A DNA stretch of 14,919 nucleotides from CAZEMR01 sp964513465. Its GTDB lineage: Bacteria > Bacteroidota > Ignavibacteria > Kapaibacteriales > UBA2268. The first letter of the stretch is position 1; every line of letters begins with the position of its first letter. The stretch is taken from NCBI GenBank assembly GCA_964513465.1, contig CAZEMR010000074.1, forward strand, positions 1 through 14,919, written 5' to 3'. Made by a program: the position numbers and the translations under genes. The notes beneath the pieces are model-generated. The model worked only from the letters and a program-made list of their open reading frames with translations. It was not told where the DNA came from and made no database searches. This document shows positions 1-6,008 of this stretch, in pieces.

Positions 1-162
1 CGCTTAGAAGCTATCACTCCCGCACCACCTTCCAGATGTATTCCCGGCCCGCGATGGAAATTTTTCCGCTATTGACTTGATTATGCCCTTCGAGCCGTCG
101 CTGACGATCAGCAGCGGCTGCCGGAGGCCGCGATCGAGCATATCCTGAAAAAAGCCGCTCCA
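1..162 (-). pseudogene. IS256-family (mutator-type) transposase, internal fragment
   Basis: Read on the minus strand from 162 downward, the frame gives WSGFFQDMLDRGL, then RQPLLIVSDGSKGIIKSIAE, then KFPS. This matches the core of IS256-family DDE transposases, where a tryptophan and 'FF.d...RGL' precede 'llvvsDG.kGl..Ai...FP'. The aspartate in VSDG falls at the place of a catalytic acidic residue of the family. After FPS the expected 'rQrCwvHk.rN' segment is not present in frame, and the frame hits a stop at 5-7. The amino-terminal part, which should lie to the right of 162, is missing and replaced by peptidase coding sequence. Seen: the motif series. Inferred: a decayed, doubly truncated insertion-sequence remnant. 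No terminal inverted repeat is visible. An assembly join is the main alternative explanation for the abrupt right edge. Confidence 0.7.
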
Positions 163-327
163 GCAGTGGATCGCTACCTCGGCTTTTTGAAGGCGGGCAA
201 CAGCGACTACGCGATCAACATACTCCGCAATGCAGGCGTGGACATGACTTCGCCCGACCCGGTGCTCGCAGTTGTCAAAAAAGCAAACGAGCTGATGGAC
301 GAAATGGAAGAATTACTGAAAAAATAA
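163..327 (+). pseudogene. Oligoendopeptidase F (M3 family) C-terminal end, truncated
   Basis: The plus-strand frame ending at the TAA at 325-327 reads AVDRYLGFLKAGNSDYAINI, LRNAGVDMTSPDPV, and a helical end NELMDEMEELLKK. This is the conserved carboxy terminus of M3B oligoendopeptidases (PepF type: 'rYl.FLkaG.Sdypi.lLk.AGVDm..p.pv'), zinc enzymes that cleave short peptides in the cytoplasm. The HEXXH catalytic region would lie ~200 residues upstream and is absent. The frame stays open back to 76, with a stop at 73-75, but residues before about 163 do not resemble the family and overlap the transposase motifs on the other strand. The gene therefore looks cut by the insertion-sequence fragment. 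The exact junction is uncertain, roughly 140-165. A sequencing or assembly join is possible. A good terminator follows, so this was the end of a real transcript. Confidence 0.7.
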
Positions 328-351
328 TTCCGCGAATATTATATAATCCCC

Positions 352-389
352 ATCCCCGGTCGGCTAAAAATCGTCCGGGGATTTTTTTT
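352..389 (+). terminator. Rho-independent terminator of the peptidase gene
   Basis: Perfect 8-bp stem ATCCCCGG (352-359) / CCGGGGAT (375-382) with a 15-base loop, followed directly by a run of eight T (382-389). It lies 25 bases after the peptidase stop codon. Confidence 0.85.
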
Positions 390-463
390 GCAAAAATTCT
401 GAGACCTTTTCGGGTTGGATGTGTCATTACAGAATAATATCCCCAACCACCCCGGAGAAATTC

Positions 464-763
464 ATGAAATATCTGATCGCAATTATCATGCTAATCGCCG
501 CCAATGCCGCAATGGCGCAGTACGACGCCGAAGCCTGGCGCCAGAGCGAGGGCTACATCGAATCGCGCGATACGCTGCACCGGACCTACCAGTTAATTGT
601 CCACGACGGCTTCGAAACCTTTGTGACGGCCCAAGGGCCGTATAGTAATAATGGATCAAGGGATATTATAGTAAGAGGATATTCATTAAGCGATTTAAGT
701 ACGAATACAAGCAATACCATTAATGGCTCTGAATTACCAGGGAAAATCGTCGTGGCGAGGTAA
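464..763 (+). CDS. Small secreted hypothetical protein (99 aa)
   Basis: The ATG at 464 is chosen because a GGAG (454-457) sits six bases upstream and because the product then begins with a clean Sec signal peptide: MKYLIAIIMLIAANAAMA, with likely cleavage after AMA-Q at residues 18/19. Upstream in-frame starts would put non-signal residues in front. The mature part is ~80 residues, has no cysteine and no motif I recognise, and is probably periplasmic or exported. Base composition changes abruptly near 640: the first ~59 codons are GC-rich like the neighbours, while the rest is AT-rich, up to the GC-richer last few codons. The residues from about GPYSNNGSRD onward are low in hydrophobics and rich in Ser, Thr and Asn. 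This could be a shortened relic of a longer exported protein whose end was replaced. It converges on the methyltransferase at 790, with a 26-base gap holding a 15-bp AT palindrome (766-780). Function unknown. Confidence 0.6.
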   Translation: MKYLIAIIMLIAANAAMAQYDAEAWRQSEGYIESRDTLHRTYQLIVHDGFETFVTAQGPYSNNGSRDIIVRGYSLSDLSTNTSNTINGSELPGKIVVAR

Positions 764-789
764 TGGTTTAATTATTAAACTGACGAATT

Positions 790-1410
790 TTAGGATTTTT
801 TCAGGATGATAATCTCGTCGTCCATTTGTTGGACAGAGAGATCGAAATGATCTGCGATATAGCGGAAAGTCTTTGCGGTATATATAAATACGTGCGTCTG
901 GTCGTTTCTATAGCGCCACGTGCCGAAGTCAATTTCATCCTGATACAAGCTCGTCATTATAAGCAAAAGGCCGCCGGGTTTTAATAATTCGATAAGTTTT
1001 TCAATCTCTTGTTTGGGGTTGTGAAAATGCTCGAATACTTCGCAGCAATAAATATAATCATAGAGGTGGCGCCGGTATTCGCCATCCGGTCGAAAAAACG
1101 GGTCGTATAGTTTTACATTATAACCCTTATCGATGAGCATTTTCGAAATGACGGGGCCGGTGCCGCAGCCATAATCCAGCCCGAAATCGGTCGGCCGGAA
1201 ATAATTCAGAACGGCATTGGTAATGGGGGATACAAAATTCTGGTAATTAATATCATTGACATCATTATTATGCTCTTCATATCGATTTTTCTCGTTTTCG
1301 GGAGTCGGATAAAACTGCTTATCTTTTACTAAAGCGCCGCAGGTATTGCAGATAAAATAGAATTCATCAATATTTTGGGTTAATCCCGTTTGGCAAAGTG
1401 TACATTTCAT
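790..1410 (-). CDS. Class I SAM-dependent methyltransferase with N-terminal zinc ribbon
   Basis: A 206-residue protein. The amino end has two CXXC pairs (C3/C6 and C21/C24) in a short zinc-ribbon arrangement. The Rossmann-type methyltransferase fold follows: motif I LDYGCGTG at 78-85, the acidic residue of strand 2 in KLYDPFF (D103), the post-motif segment YCCEVFEHFHNP at 121-132, and LLKPGGLLLIMTS at 143-154. A conserved-looking block DFGTWRYRNDQTHVFIYT at 161-178 follows. These support SAM binding. The substrate cannot be told, though the layout is that of an uncharacterised stand-alone bacterial family rather than the rRNA enzyme RlmA, whose motifs differ. The ATG has no clear Shine-Dalgarno. 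The gene is AT-richer than meaB or the right-hand cluster, which may point to transfer. It is divergent from the methyltransferase at 1715 and convergent with the small secreted protein. Confidence 0.85.
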   Translation of the reverse strand: MKCTLCQTGLTQNIDEFYFICNTCGALVKDKQFYPTPENEKNRYEEHNNDVNDINYQNFVSPITNAVLNYFRPTDFGLDYGCGTGPVISKMLIDKGYNVKLYDPFFRPDGEYRRHLYDYIYCCEVFEHFHNPKQEIEKLIELLKPGGLLLIMTSLYQDEIDFGTWRYRNDQTHVFIYTAKTFRYIADHFDLSVQQMDDEIIILKKS

Positions 1411-1714
1411 ATTGGTTTTGGAGTACTTAGTCGGTATTGTTTATACAAAAAATCGCGGGTGGTTTCCGGCAAACAAGTAATTATTCTTCAATTCGGATTC
1501 CGAATAATAATAAATTTTCGCATAAGTCAAAATCACTGACGATTCAATCAGCTTCCTGATTCATTTTCGAAGTTCTATCCCAAAATTCTTGAGCTTTTAT
1601 TGTTTTTAATAATTAATTAAGATATTCATAAACCTGCCGCAATCGCGCTGAATAGATTCCAATGGCAAGATAAGGCATTTTTTCGTAATTTTGATTTTTT
1701 GAAATAATGAATAA
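1411..1714. other. AT-rich divergent intergenic region with a 15-bp palindrome
   Basis: A 304-base spacer between the divergent starts of the two methyltransferases, so it should hold both promoters. The clearest element is a perfect palindrome ATTCGGA-T-TCCGAAT at 1491-1505, a plausible site for a dimeric regulator. I see no convincing -35/-10 pair with proper spacing, no RNA gene and no ORF worth calling. Confidence 0.5.
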
Positions 1715-2359
1715 ATGAATTTGGATAAATCTCAAAAATCACAGGAATATTACGCGCAGGAGCGCCGGGATGTGATTGAAGCTATCTCGCGGGCGCCGCG
1801 CTGCGTACTCGAACCAGGCTGCGGCCAGGGCGCCACCCTTGCGCGGATCAAGGAATTATACGGTGCGGAAGTCTTTGGAGTCGAGCTGGACGAATCCGCC
1901 GCCAGCCGCGCCGCAGAGCGTCTCGACCGAGTTGAAACCGCCGATCTAAACCGCTGGCAGCCGGATTATCCCGCAGGGTATTTCGATCTGATCATATGCG
2001 CGGATGTGCTGGAGCATCTCGTGCGGCCGGAGGAGCTGCTTGCTAAATTGCGGCCATTGCTCGCGCCCGATGGAGAGCTTATCGCCAGCATCCCCAATAT
2101 AAGCTATCTGCCGGTGGTGCTGCGGATTATCGGCGACCGATTCGAATATTCCGAGAGCGGCGTGCTCGACAGCACCCACCTGCGATTCTATACTCCGCGC
2201 ACGATGCGGCGCCTGTTCGAATCCGCGGGCTATGAAGTAACGTATATAAATAAGCTGCGCGCGGGCGGCCTGAAGGCTAATCTGGCGAATATAGTTTCGC
2301 TGGGATTGCTTGGGCGCTTTCTTTCGCCGCAGTACCTGATTAAAGCTAAATTGCCCTGA
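1715..2359 (+). CDS. Class I SAM-dependent methyltransferase (Methyltransf_23-like)
   Basis: A 214-residue methyltransferase unrelated in detail to the one at 790. It starts with SQEYYAQERRDVIEAI, then motif I CVLEPGCGQG (30-39), the acidic ribose-binding residue in VFGVELDE (E58), motif II/III region ETADLNRW (D77), the hallmark DLIICADVLEHL (91-102), LLAPDGELIASIPN (115-128) and STHLRFYTPRTMRRLFESAG (153-172). This pattern is common in single-domain methyltransferases found with glycosyltransferases and surface-polysaccharide genes, and distantly resembles MetW/UbiG-type enzymes. No such partner is in this window, so the substrate is open (sugar, lipid or small molecule). The carboxy end is basic and mildly hydrophobic (ANIVSLGLLGRFLSPQYLIK) and might touch a membrane. 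The start ATG lacks a good Shine-Dalgarno. A terminator follows 29 bases after the stop, making it monocistronic. Confidence 0.87.
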   Translation: MNLDKSQKSQEYYAQERRDVIEAISRAPRCVLEPGCGQGATLARIKELYGAEVFGVELDESAASRAAERLDRVETADLNRWQPDYPAGYFDLIICADVLEHLVRPEELLAKLRPLLAPDGELIASIPNISYLPVVLRIIGDRFEYSESGVLDSTHLRFYTPRTMRRLFESAGYEVTYINKLRAGGLKANLANIVSLGLLGRFLSPQYLIKAKLP

Positions 2360-2388
2360 TTACTTGCATACTGCCTTCGATATTTTCT

Positions 2389-2418
2389 CCTGTCGAAAAT
2401 TTTCCGGCAGGGGTTTTT
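2389..2418 (+). terminator. Rho-independent terminator after methyltransferase
   Basis: Stem CCTGTCG (2389-2395) / CGGCAGG (2405-2411), seven pairs including one G-T wobble, with a nine-base loop. It is followed by GG and five T (2414-2418). Confidence 0.75.
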
Positions 2419-2487
2419 ATATTTTCAAATCTTTTCGCATAATGTTAAATTGTTTTTCTTAATTTTTTACATTCTGCGAAAATCGAA

Positions 2488-3489
2488 ATGGCTGATTCAA
2501 TAAAACGAAATAAACTCGAAATCGAAGACTACGTCCGGGGCGTGCTCGACCATAACCGGATGATTCTCGGGCGGGCGATAACGCTGGCCGAGAGCAATTC
2601 CCGCCGCCACCAGGATATGGCCCAGGAGCTGCTGAAGCGGCTGCTCCCCCACACCGGCAATTCGGTGCGCATCGGAATCACCGGACCGCCCGGCGCTGGC
2701 AAAAGCACACTCATCGAATCTTTGGGTGTATTCCTCTGCGGCCTTGGATATAAGGTCGCTGTGCTGGCTATCGACCCGTCGAGCAGCGTCAGCCGGGGCT
2801 CGATCCTCGGTGATAAAACCCGCATGGAGCGGCTTACCCAACTCGATAATTCATTCATCCGGCCGTCGCCATCGGGCGGAACGCTCGGCGGTGTGGCTCG
2901 AAAAACCCGCGAGAGTATGCTGATATGCGAGGCTGCGGGGTATGATATATTATTAATCGAGACAATCGGTGTCGGCCAGAGCGAGGTCACCGTGCGCTCG
3001 ATGGTGGATTACTTTATGCTCGTGCTACTGCCCGGCAGCGGCGACGAGCTGCAGGGCATCAAAAAGGGCGTGGTCGAACTCGCCGACGCGCTGGTGGTCA
3101 ATAAGGCCGACGGCGACGCCAAAAACCGCGCTCGAATCACTCAGATGGATTACCAGAAGGCGCTCAATCTGCTGCAATCCCCCACCGAGGGCTGGACTCC
3201 GCAGGTATTCACCGCCTCGGCGGTGCGGGAGCGGGGTATTGCTGATATATGGCAGAATATAGTCGAATTCCGCGATTATACGCAGGAGCGAAGCATTTTC
3301 GAAAGCCGGCGGAAAAATCAGATGCTGGAGTGGATGGAGTCGCTGATAGGCGAATCACTGCGGCAGATGTTCTACGAGAATGAATATATAAATGAGGCAT
3401 TGCCGGAATTCCGCGAAAAGGTTGCCAGCGGGGAACTCCCCCCGACGCTGGCCGTGGAGCGGCTTATGCGGAAATTCCTCGGCGAATAA
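2488..3489 (+). CDS. meaB: MeaB/ArgK-family P-loop GTPase (methylmalonyl-CoA mutase chaperone type)
   Basis: A 333-residue G3E-type GTPase, normal length for MeaB/ArgK. Visible motifs are the Walker A GITGPPGAGKST (63-74), the family signature AIDPSSSVSRGSILGDKTRM (94-113), RPSPSGGTLGGVARKTRE (125-142), the Walker B/switch segment ILLIETIGVGQSE (154-166), LPGSGDELQGIKKGVVELAD (181-200) and the guanine-specificity motif NKAD (205-208). Family knowledge: MeaB gates loading of adenosylcobalamin onto methylmalonyl-CoA mutase and protects the enzyme; the older 'arginine kinase/transport ATPase' label is considered wrong. The tail after ~275 (a helical dimerisation region ending RLMRKFLGE) is also typical. 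No mutase gene is in this window, so the partner must be elsewhere. The start ATG has only an A-rich leader, no strong Shine-Dalgarno. It is flanked upstream by a terminator and so is transcribed alone. Confidence 0.95.
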   Translation: MADSIKRNKLEIEDYVRGVLDHNRMILGRAITLAESNSRRHQDMAQELLKRLLPHTGNSVRIGITGPPGAGKSTLIESLGVFLCGLGYKVAVLAIDPSSSVSRGSILGDKTRMERLTQLDNSFIRPSPSGGTLGGVARKTRESMLICEAAGYDILLIETIGVGQSEVTVRSMVDYFMLVLLPGSGDELQGIKKGVVELADALVVNKADGDAKNRARITQMDYQKALNLLQSPTEGWTPQVFTASAVRERGIADIWQNIVEFRDYTQERSIFESRRKNQMLEWMESLIGESLRQMFYENEYINEALPEFREKVASGELPPTLAVERLMRKFLGE

Positions 3490-3570
3490 TAAAACCCCGT
3501 TTCCCCAATATAAATCAGCGAAGAAACAGGGCCTTGCGTGCAGATAGAACATCTCTGAATATAATAACAA

Positions 3571-3613
3571 CTGAAACGCTGTTTTGTCTCAGAATTTCTT
3601 CGATTTTTTTGTA
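3571..3613 (+). terminator. Possible weak terminator downstream of meaB
   Basis: Imperfect stem CTGAAAC (3571-3577) / GTCTCAG (3586-3592), with one mismatch. A T-rich tract follows, including seven T at 3604-3610, but about a turn of helix away from the stem. An earlier imperfect hairpin, CCCCGTTTC / GAAACAGGG just after the stop, has no T-tract. Low confidence. Confidence 0.25.
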
Positions 3614-3660
3614 TTATTAATCTTTTTTTAATATTCGGTTGAGAAAATCCGGCTAAGTCC

Positions 3661-3694
3661 ATATAAAAACAGGATGCCCTATTGCAAGGCATCC
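3661..3694 (-). terminator. Rho-independent terminator of the lipoprotein gene
   Basis: On the minus strand a stem GGATGCC / GGCATCC (genome 3688-3694 and 3672-3678, nine-base loop) is followed by TGTTTTTAT. It lies ~30 bases after the stop of the lipoprotein gene. The other strand also has a short T-stretch, so it may work in both directions between the converging genes. Confidence 0.75.
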
Positions 3695-3722
3695 CGATTT
3701 TAGTATAAATATTTTTGAAATA

Positions 3723-4505
3723 TTATTCTGCGATGTGGAGCTTCGAAGTCCAGCTACCGTAGCCGCCAACCACGTACTGATCGACGAGAAAATCGATTGT
3801 GCTCTCGGGCCATATCGTAGCCAGCACTCCGGCATCTTTGCCCAGCCAGTTGATTGTCCGGATTTCGAAAGTTATGTCGCTATTTCCGAGACCGGTTTTC
3901 ACGGTGCCGACAAATTTATAAACAAAAATAAACTCCTGTGCCTCGTAGCTGACGCCATCGACCGTCATATTTTTCGTATCGCCTTTGGCGCCGGTGACGT
4001 AAAGGTTACCGTCAAGAGTTGCAACACCAAGTGAATCAAGCTGGAAATTCTCGATTGGCTTCTCGAACGTAGTCCAGGTTGCCTGGTTGAAATCGGCCCA
4101 CAAAAGCCAGCGGTCGCCAATGCGGAACGGCAGTTCCATTTTGAGTTCGGCTTCGAGCGAGTCTATCATGCGATCGATAATATCGGAATATACATATATT
4201 TTGCTGCCCTCGGCGGCGTAAACCTGCTGGGTATATACGTCGCCGTCCTCGTCATAATACGAGAAAACATGGGCGGTTTTGCCGTCGATCGTCAGCTCCT
4301 GAGTGATTGCCACCGAGTCGGTCTGAATGATCGAACCGGTTTTGTTATTATTCGCGTCGATGTCGTAAGCGTCAGAAATCCACCAGCTGCCTATGGTTGT
4401 GGGGAAATAAGTGCCTGCGTCGGGTGCGGCGGGGCTGTCGTCCGAGCAGGAATAAAGCATAAGGCTCGCCGTGGCAAGAAATGCGATCATCAAAAATTTT
4501 TTCAT
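3723..4505 (-). CDS. Hypothetical lipoprotein (260 aa)
   Basis: The amino end MKKFLMIAFLATASLMLYSC is a lipoprotein signal peptide: positive start, hydrophobic core and lipobox LYSC with the acylated cysteine at residue 20. Tyr at -2 is unusual but tolerated. The cysteine is followed by SDDSPAAPDA, an acidic/proline linker typical of surface- or outer-membrane-anchored lipoproteins. The remaining ~230 residues look like a beta-rich globular domain (many alternating aromatic/hydrophobic residues, e.g. FPTTIGSWWISDAY, LPFRIGDRWLLWADF), and it ends WTSKLHIAE. No catalytic motif is evident. The opening 'yfPtt.G..W..' resembles domains common in uncultured-bacterium lipoproteins of unknown role. 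A GGAG-type Shine-Dalgarno (4513-4516 on the complement) lies seven bases before the ATG. It stands alone, with an AT-rich region upstream and a terminator downstream. Confidence 0.85.
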   Translation of the reverse strand: MKKFLMIAFLATASLMLYSCSDDSPAAPDAGTYFPTTIGSWWISDAYDIDANNNKTGSIIQTDSVAITQELTIDGKTAHVFSYYDEDGDVYTQQVYAAEGSKIYVYSDIIDRMIDSLEAELKMELPFRIGDRWLLWADFNQATWTTFEKPIENFQLDSLGVATLDGNLYVTGAKGDTKNMTVDGVSYEAQEFIFVYKFVGTVKTGLGNSDITFEIRTINWLGKDAGVLATIWPESTIDFLVDQYVVGGYGSWTSKLHIAE

Positions 4506-5086
4506 AAAGGGTCTCCGAATTAAAGATATAGATAATATATATATTCCAAATATATGAAAAATCCAGCGAAATGTGCCTTTAATATTATTCGGTCAGAATG
4601 TTTAAATATTGTTTCCGGATGATTCGCGAATATTCTGCGTGCATATTTCAACTATGGGATCATAATCATTTTTTGGGAAAATATCAAAAAATATTTGTTT
4701 ATTAGTGAAAACTTATGTTAATTTGCATTTAAGCATATAAAACACGACTTTACTCCCTGAACCGGCAAATAAATAACATCGATATATATTCATCTGATCA
4801 CATTGCTTCTGTTCCGCATTCATAATTAATTGCATAGTAAACTGCTATCCGCATTTTTGAGAATGACGAATAAGTAAATATTTCGCATCAATTAAATCCG
4901 AAAAAAATATTGTCGGTATTTTTTTAAAATTGTCATTCAGAAGAAAAAAGTCTGCCCGACTGATATATCCGGAGTGCGCAAATCGCCATTCAATAGATAA
5001 CACATTATAATCAGTTCAGGATTGAAAACACGAGCAATACCTAACTTACTTTTATCAAAGATAGTTCGATATAATGAATTATATTT

Positions 5087-5116
5087 TTGTTTTTTTTAAC
5101 AAAGTTTTTGTATATT
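5087..5116 (+). promoter_or_regulatory. Candidate promoter of tetR
   Basis: TTGTTT (5087-5092), an 18-base gap and TATATT (5111-5116) resemble a sigma-70-type -35/-10 pair. The predicted start near 5123 would leave a ~175-base leader that contains the palindromes below. The region is so AT-rich that chance matches are common. Confidence 0.3.
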
Positions 5117-5121
5117 ACGCA

Positions 5122-5136
5122 CGGGTAATATTCCCG
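5122..5136. promoter_or_regulatory. Inverted repeat at the predicted tetR transcription start
   Basis: CGGG-TAATATT-CCCG: 4-bp GC arms around an AT core, in an otherwise AT-only stretch, directly after the candidate -10 box. A possible operator, inferred from position and symmetry only. Confidence 0.3.
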
Positions 5137-5150
5137 ATAAAAATTAAATG

Positions 5151-5168
5151 TCATTTTTTGAAAAATGA
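5151..5168. promoter_or_regulatory. 18-bp inverted repeat upstream of tetR, candidate TetR operator
   Basis: TCATTTTT-TG-AAAAATGA: perfect 8-bp arms with a two-base centre. Size and symmetry fit the 15-20 bp near-palindromes bound by TetR-family dimers, and it lies 130 bases before the start of the tetR gene, so autoregulation is plausible. The arms are A/T-rich, so chance is not excluded. Confidence 0.4.
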
Positions 5169-5185
5169 ATCGTAATGTATATATA

Positions 5186-5203
5186 GATTAATTTTGATTA
5201 ATC
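5186..5203. promoter_or_regulatory. Second inverted repeat upstream of tetR
   Basis: GATTAA (5186-5191) / TTAATC (5198-5203) with a six-base spacer. The same stretch also contains the direct repeat GATTAAT at 5186-5192 and 5196-5202, a ten-base period that would put two half-sites on one face of the helix. Confidence 0.3.
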
Positions 5204-5298
5204 AGTTTCATAATTTTGATATTTTAGTTATTTTTTAATCGTAATTATTTTTTCAATTATATAACTCAATTTGTTTTACTAATAATTGAGAGAGTGCA

Positions 5299-5928
5299 GT
5301 GCAGGTAAAAAAAGAGAACATCAGAAGAAGCATCCTCAACACCGCGAGGGATGAGTTCATGAAGAACGGTTTCAGCGCCTGTTCGATCAGAACTATTGCA
5401 AAAAATGCCGGTGTGACTACAGGGAATATCTACAATTATTTCCAGTCGAAAGACGAAATTTTCGTAGAAATTCTCAGACCTACAGTATTTTTCATCGATT
5501 CGGCAATTTCGGCCGATTCGTCATTCCTGATGGTAGAGCAGCAGGAGGAAAAAACTATCGAATGGTATCGCGACCGCATGAAGATGATTGTCAGCTTCAT
5601 CGATCAGAATCGTGACGACCTCGATCTATTGCTGTTCAAATCAAAGGGATCGTCGCTTTATGCCTATAAAGATCTGGCGGTTGAGAAATATACCGAACTG
5701 ATTACCAAACACCTTAAGGCGCTTCAGAAGGGCAAGCCCGAAGTAAAGGTCAACATCACTCCTTACTTCTGGCACAGCATAGCCAAATACTTTATGAATG
5801 TGGTCAACGAGGTTATCGGCAAGAAAATGAGCGGCGCAGAATTCGAAAAATTCTCGGAGGAAATTATCCACCTTATGTACCACGGATTTGAAAGTCTGTA
5901 TAAATCCAACGTGGAAAAAGGCAAATAA
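5299..5928 (+). CDS. TetR/AcrR-family transcriptional regulator
   Basis: A 209-residue protein with a GTG start at 5299, chosen for the GAGAG at 5289-5293 five bases upstream and the normal TetR amino end (VKKENIRRSILNTARDEFMK). The DNA-binding domain occupies ~8-55: helix 1 ILNTARDEFMKNGF and the helix-turn-helix SIRTIAKNAGVTTGNIYNYF (29-48) with the usual SKDEIF after it. The carboxy ligand-binding/dimer domain (~60-205) is variable and gives no ligand. It shows charged helices (e.g. IEWYRDRMKMIVSFIDQNRD) and an aromatic patch TPYFWHSIAKYFMNVV that could line a pocket for a hydrophobic molecule. No efflux pump or enzyme gene is beside it, so the target is not given by context except possibly itself, through the upstream palindromes, and perhaps the divergent lipoprotein 0.8 kb away. 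It ends at a strong shared terminator. Confidence 0.93.
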   Translation: MQVKKENIRRSILNTARDEFMKNGFSACSIRTIAKNAGVTTGNIYNYFQSKDEIFVEILRPTVFFIDSAISADSSFLMVEQQEEKTIEWYRDRMKMIVSFIDQNRDDLDLLLFKSKGSSLYAYKDLAVEKYTELITKHLKALQKGKPEVKVNITPYFWHSIAKYFMNVVNEVIGKKMSGAEFEKFSEEIIHLMYHGFESLYKSNVEKGK

Positions 5929-5953
5929 TCCCGCCGGATACGGACTAAAACTA

Positions 5954-5988
5954 AAAAATCCCGCGCATGAATCATGTGCGGGATTTTT
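5954..5988. terminator. Bidirectional terminator between tetR and pnp
   Basis: Almost perfect long inverted repeat: arms 5954-5970 and 5972-5988, seventeen positions with a single G-T wobble. The core is ATCCCGC / GCGGGAT, with a run of five or more T after the stem on the plus strand and, by symmetry, on the minus strand. It lies 25 bases after the tetR stop and 20 bases after the pnp stop on the other strand, so it can end both transcripts. Confidence 0.9.
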
Positions 5989-6008
5989 GTATATATAGAC
6001 CATTTGGT

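Larger units (their letters stand above)
4506..5298. other. Long AT-rich non-coding region between lipoprotein and tetR
   Basis: About 790 bases between divergently transcribed genes. No open frame with coding character on either strand, and no tRNA or other RNA gene I recognise. It contains the 5' regions of both flanking genes, an AT-only hairpin (AAAAAAATA 4901-4909 / TATTTTTTT 4917-4925, seven-base loop) and three palindromic elements close to tetR, listed separately. The minus strand shows TATATTTG (complement of 4547-4554) upstream of the lipoprotein. It matches the TAnnTTTG -7 box of Bacteroidota, but I find no partner -33 TTTG at proper distance. The stretch could hide small RNAs or a decayed gene, but nothing can be supported. 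Confidence 0.6.

Noticed and set aside
14..80. Minus-strand frame ending GREYIWKVVRE as the end of another gene
   Set aside because: Protein-like, but it overlaps the better-supported transposase motifs in another frame; noted only as a possible frameshifted continuation.
415..645. Alternative frame overlapping the small secreted protein
   Set aside because: No signal peptide, Arg-rich shadow composition and no ribosome-binding site; the frame starting at 464 has both a signal peptide and GGAG.
4901..4925. AT-only hairpin as a terminator or small RNA
   Set aside because: Stem of only A-T pairs in an AT-rich region, no gene ending nearby; likely chance.
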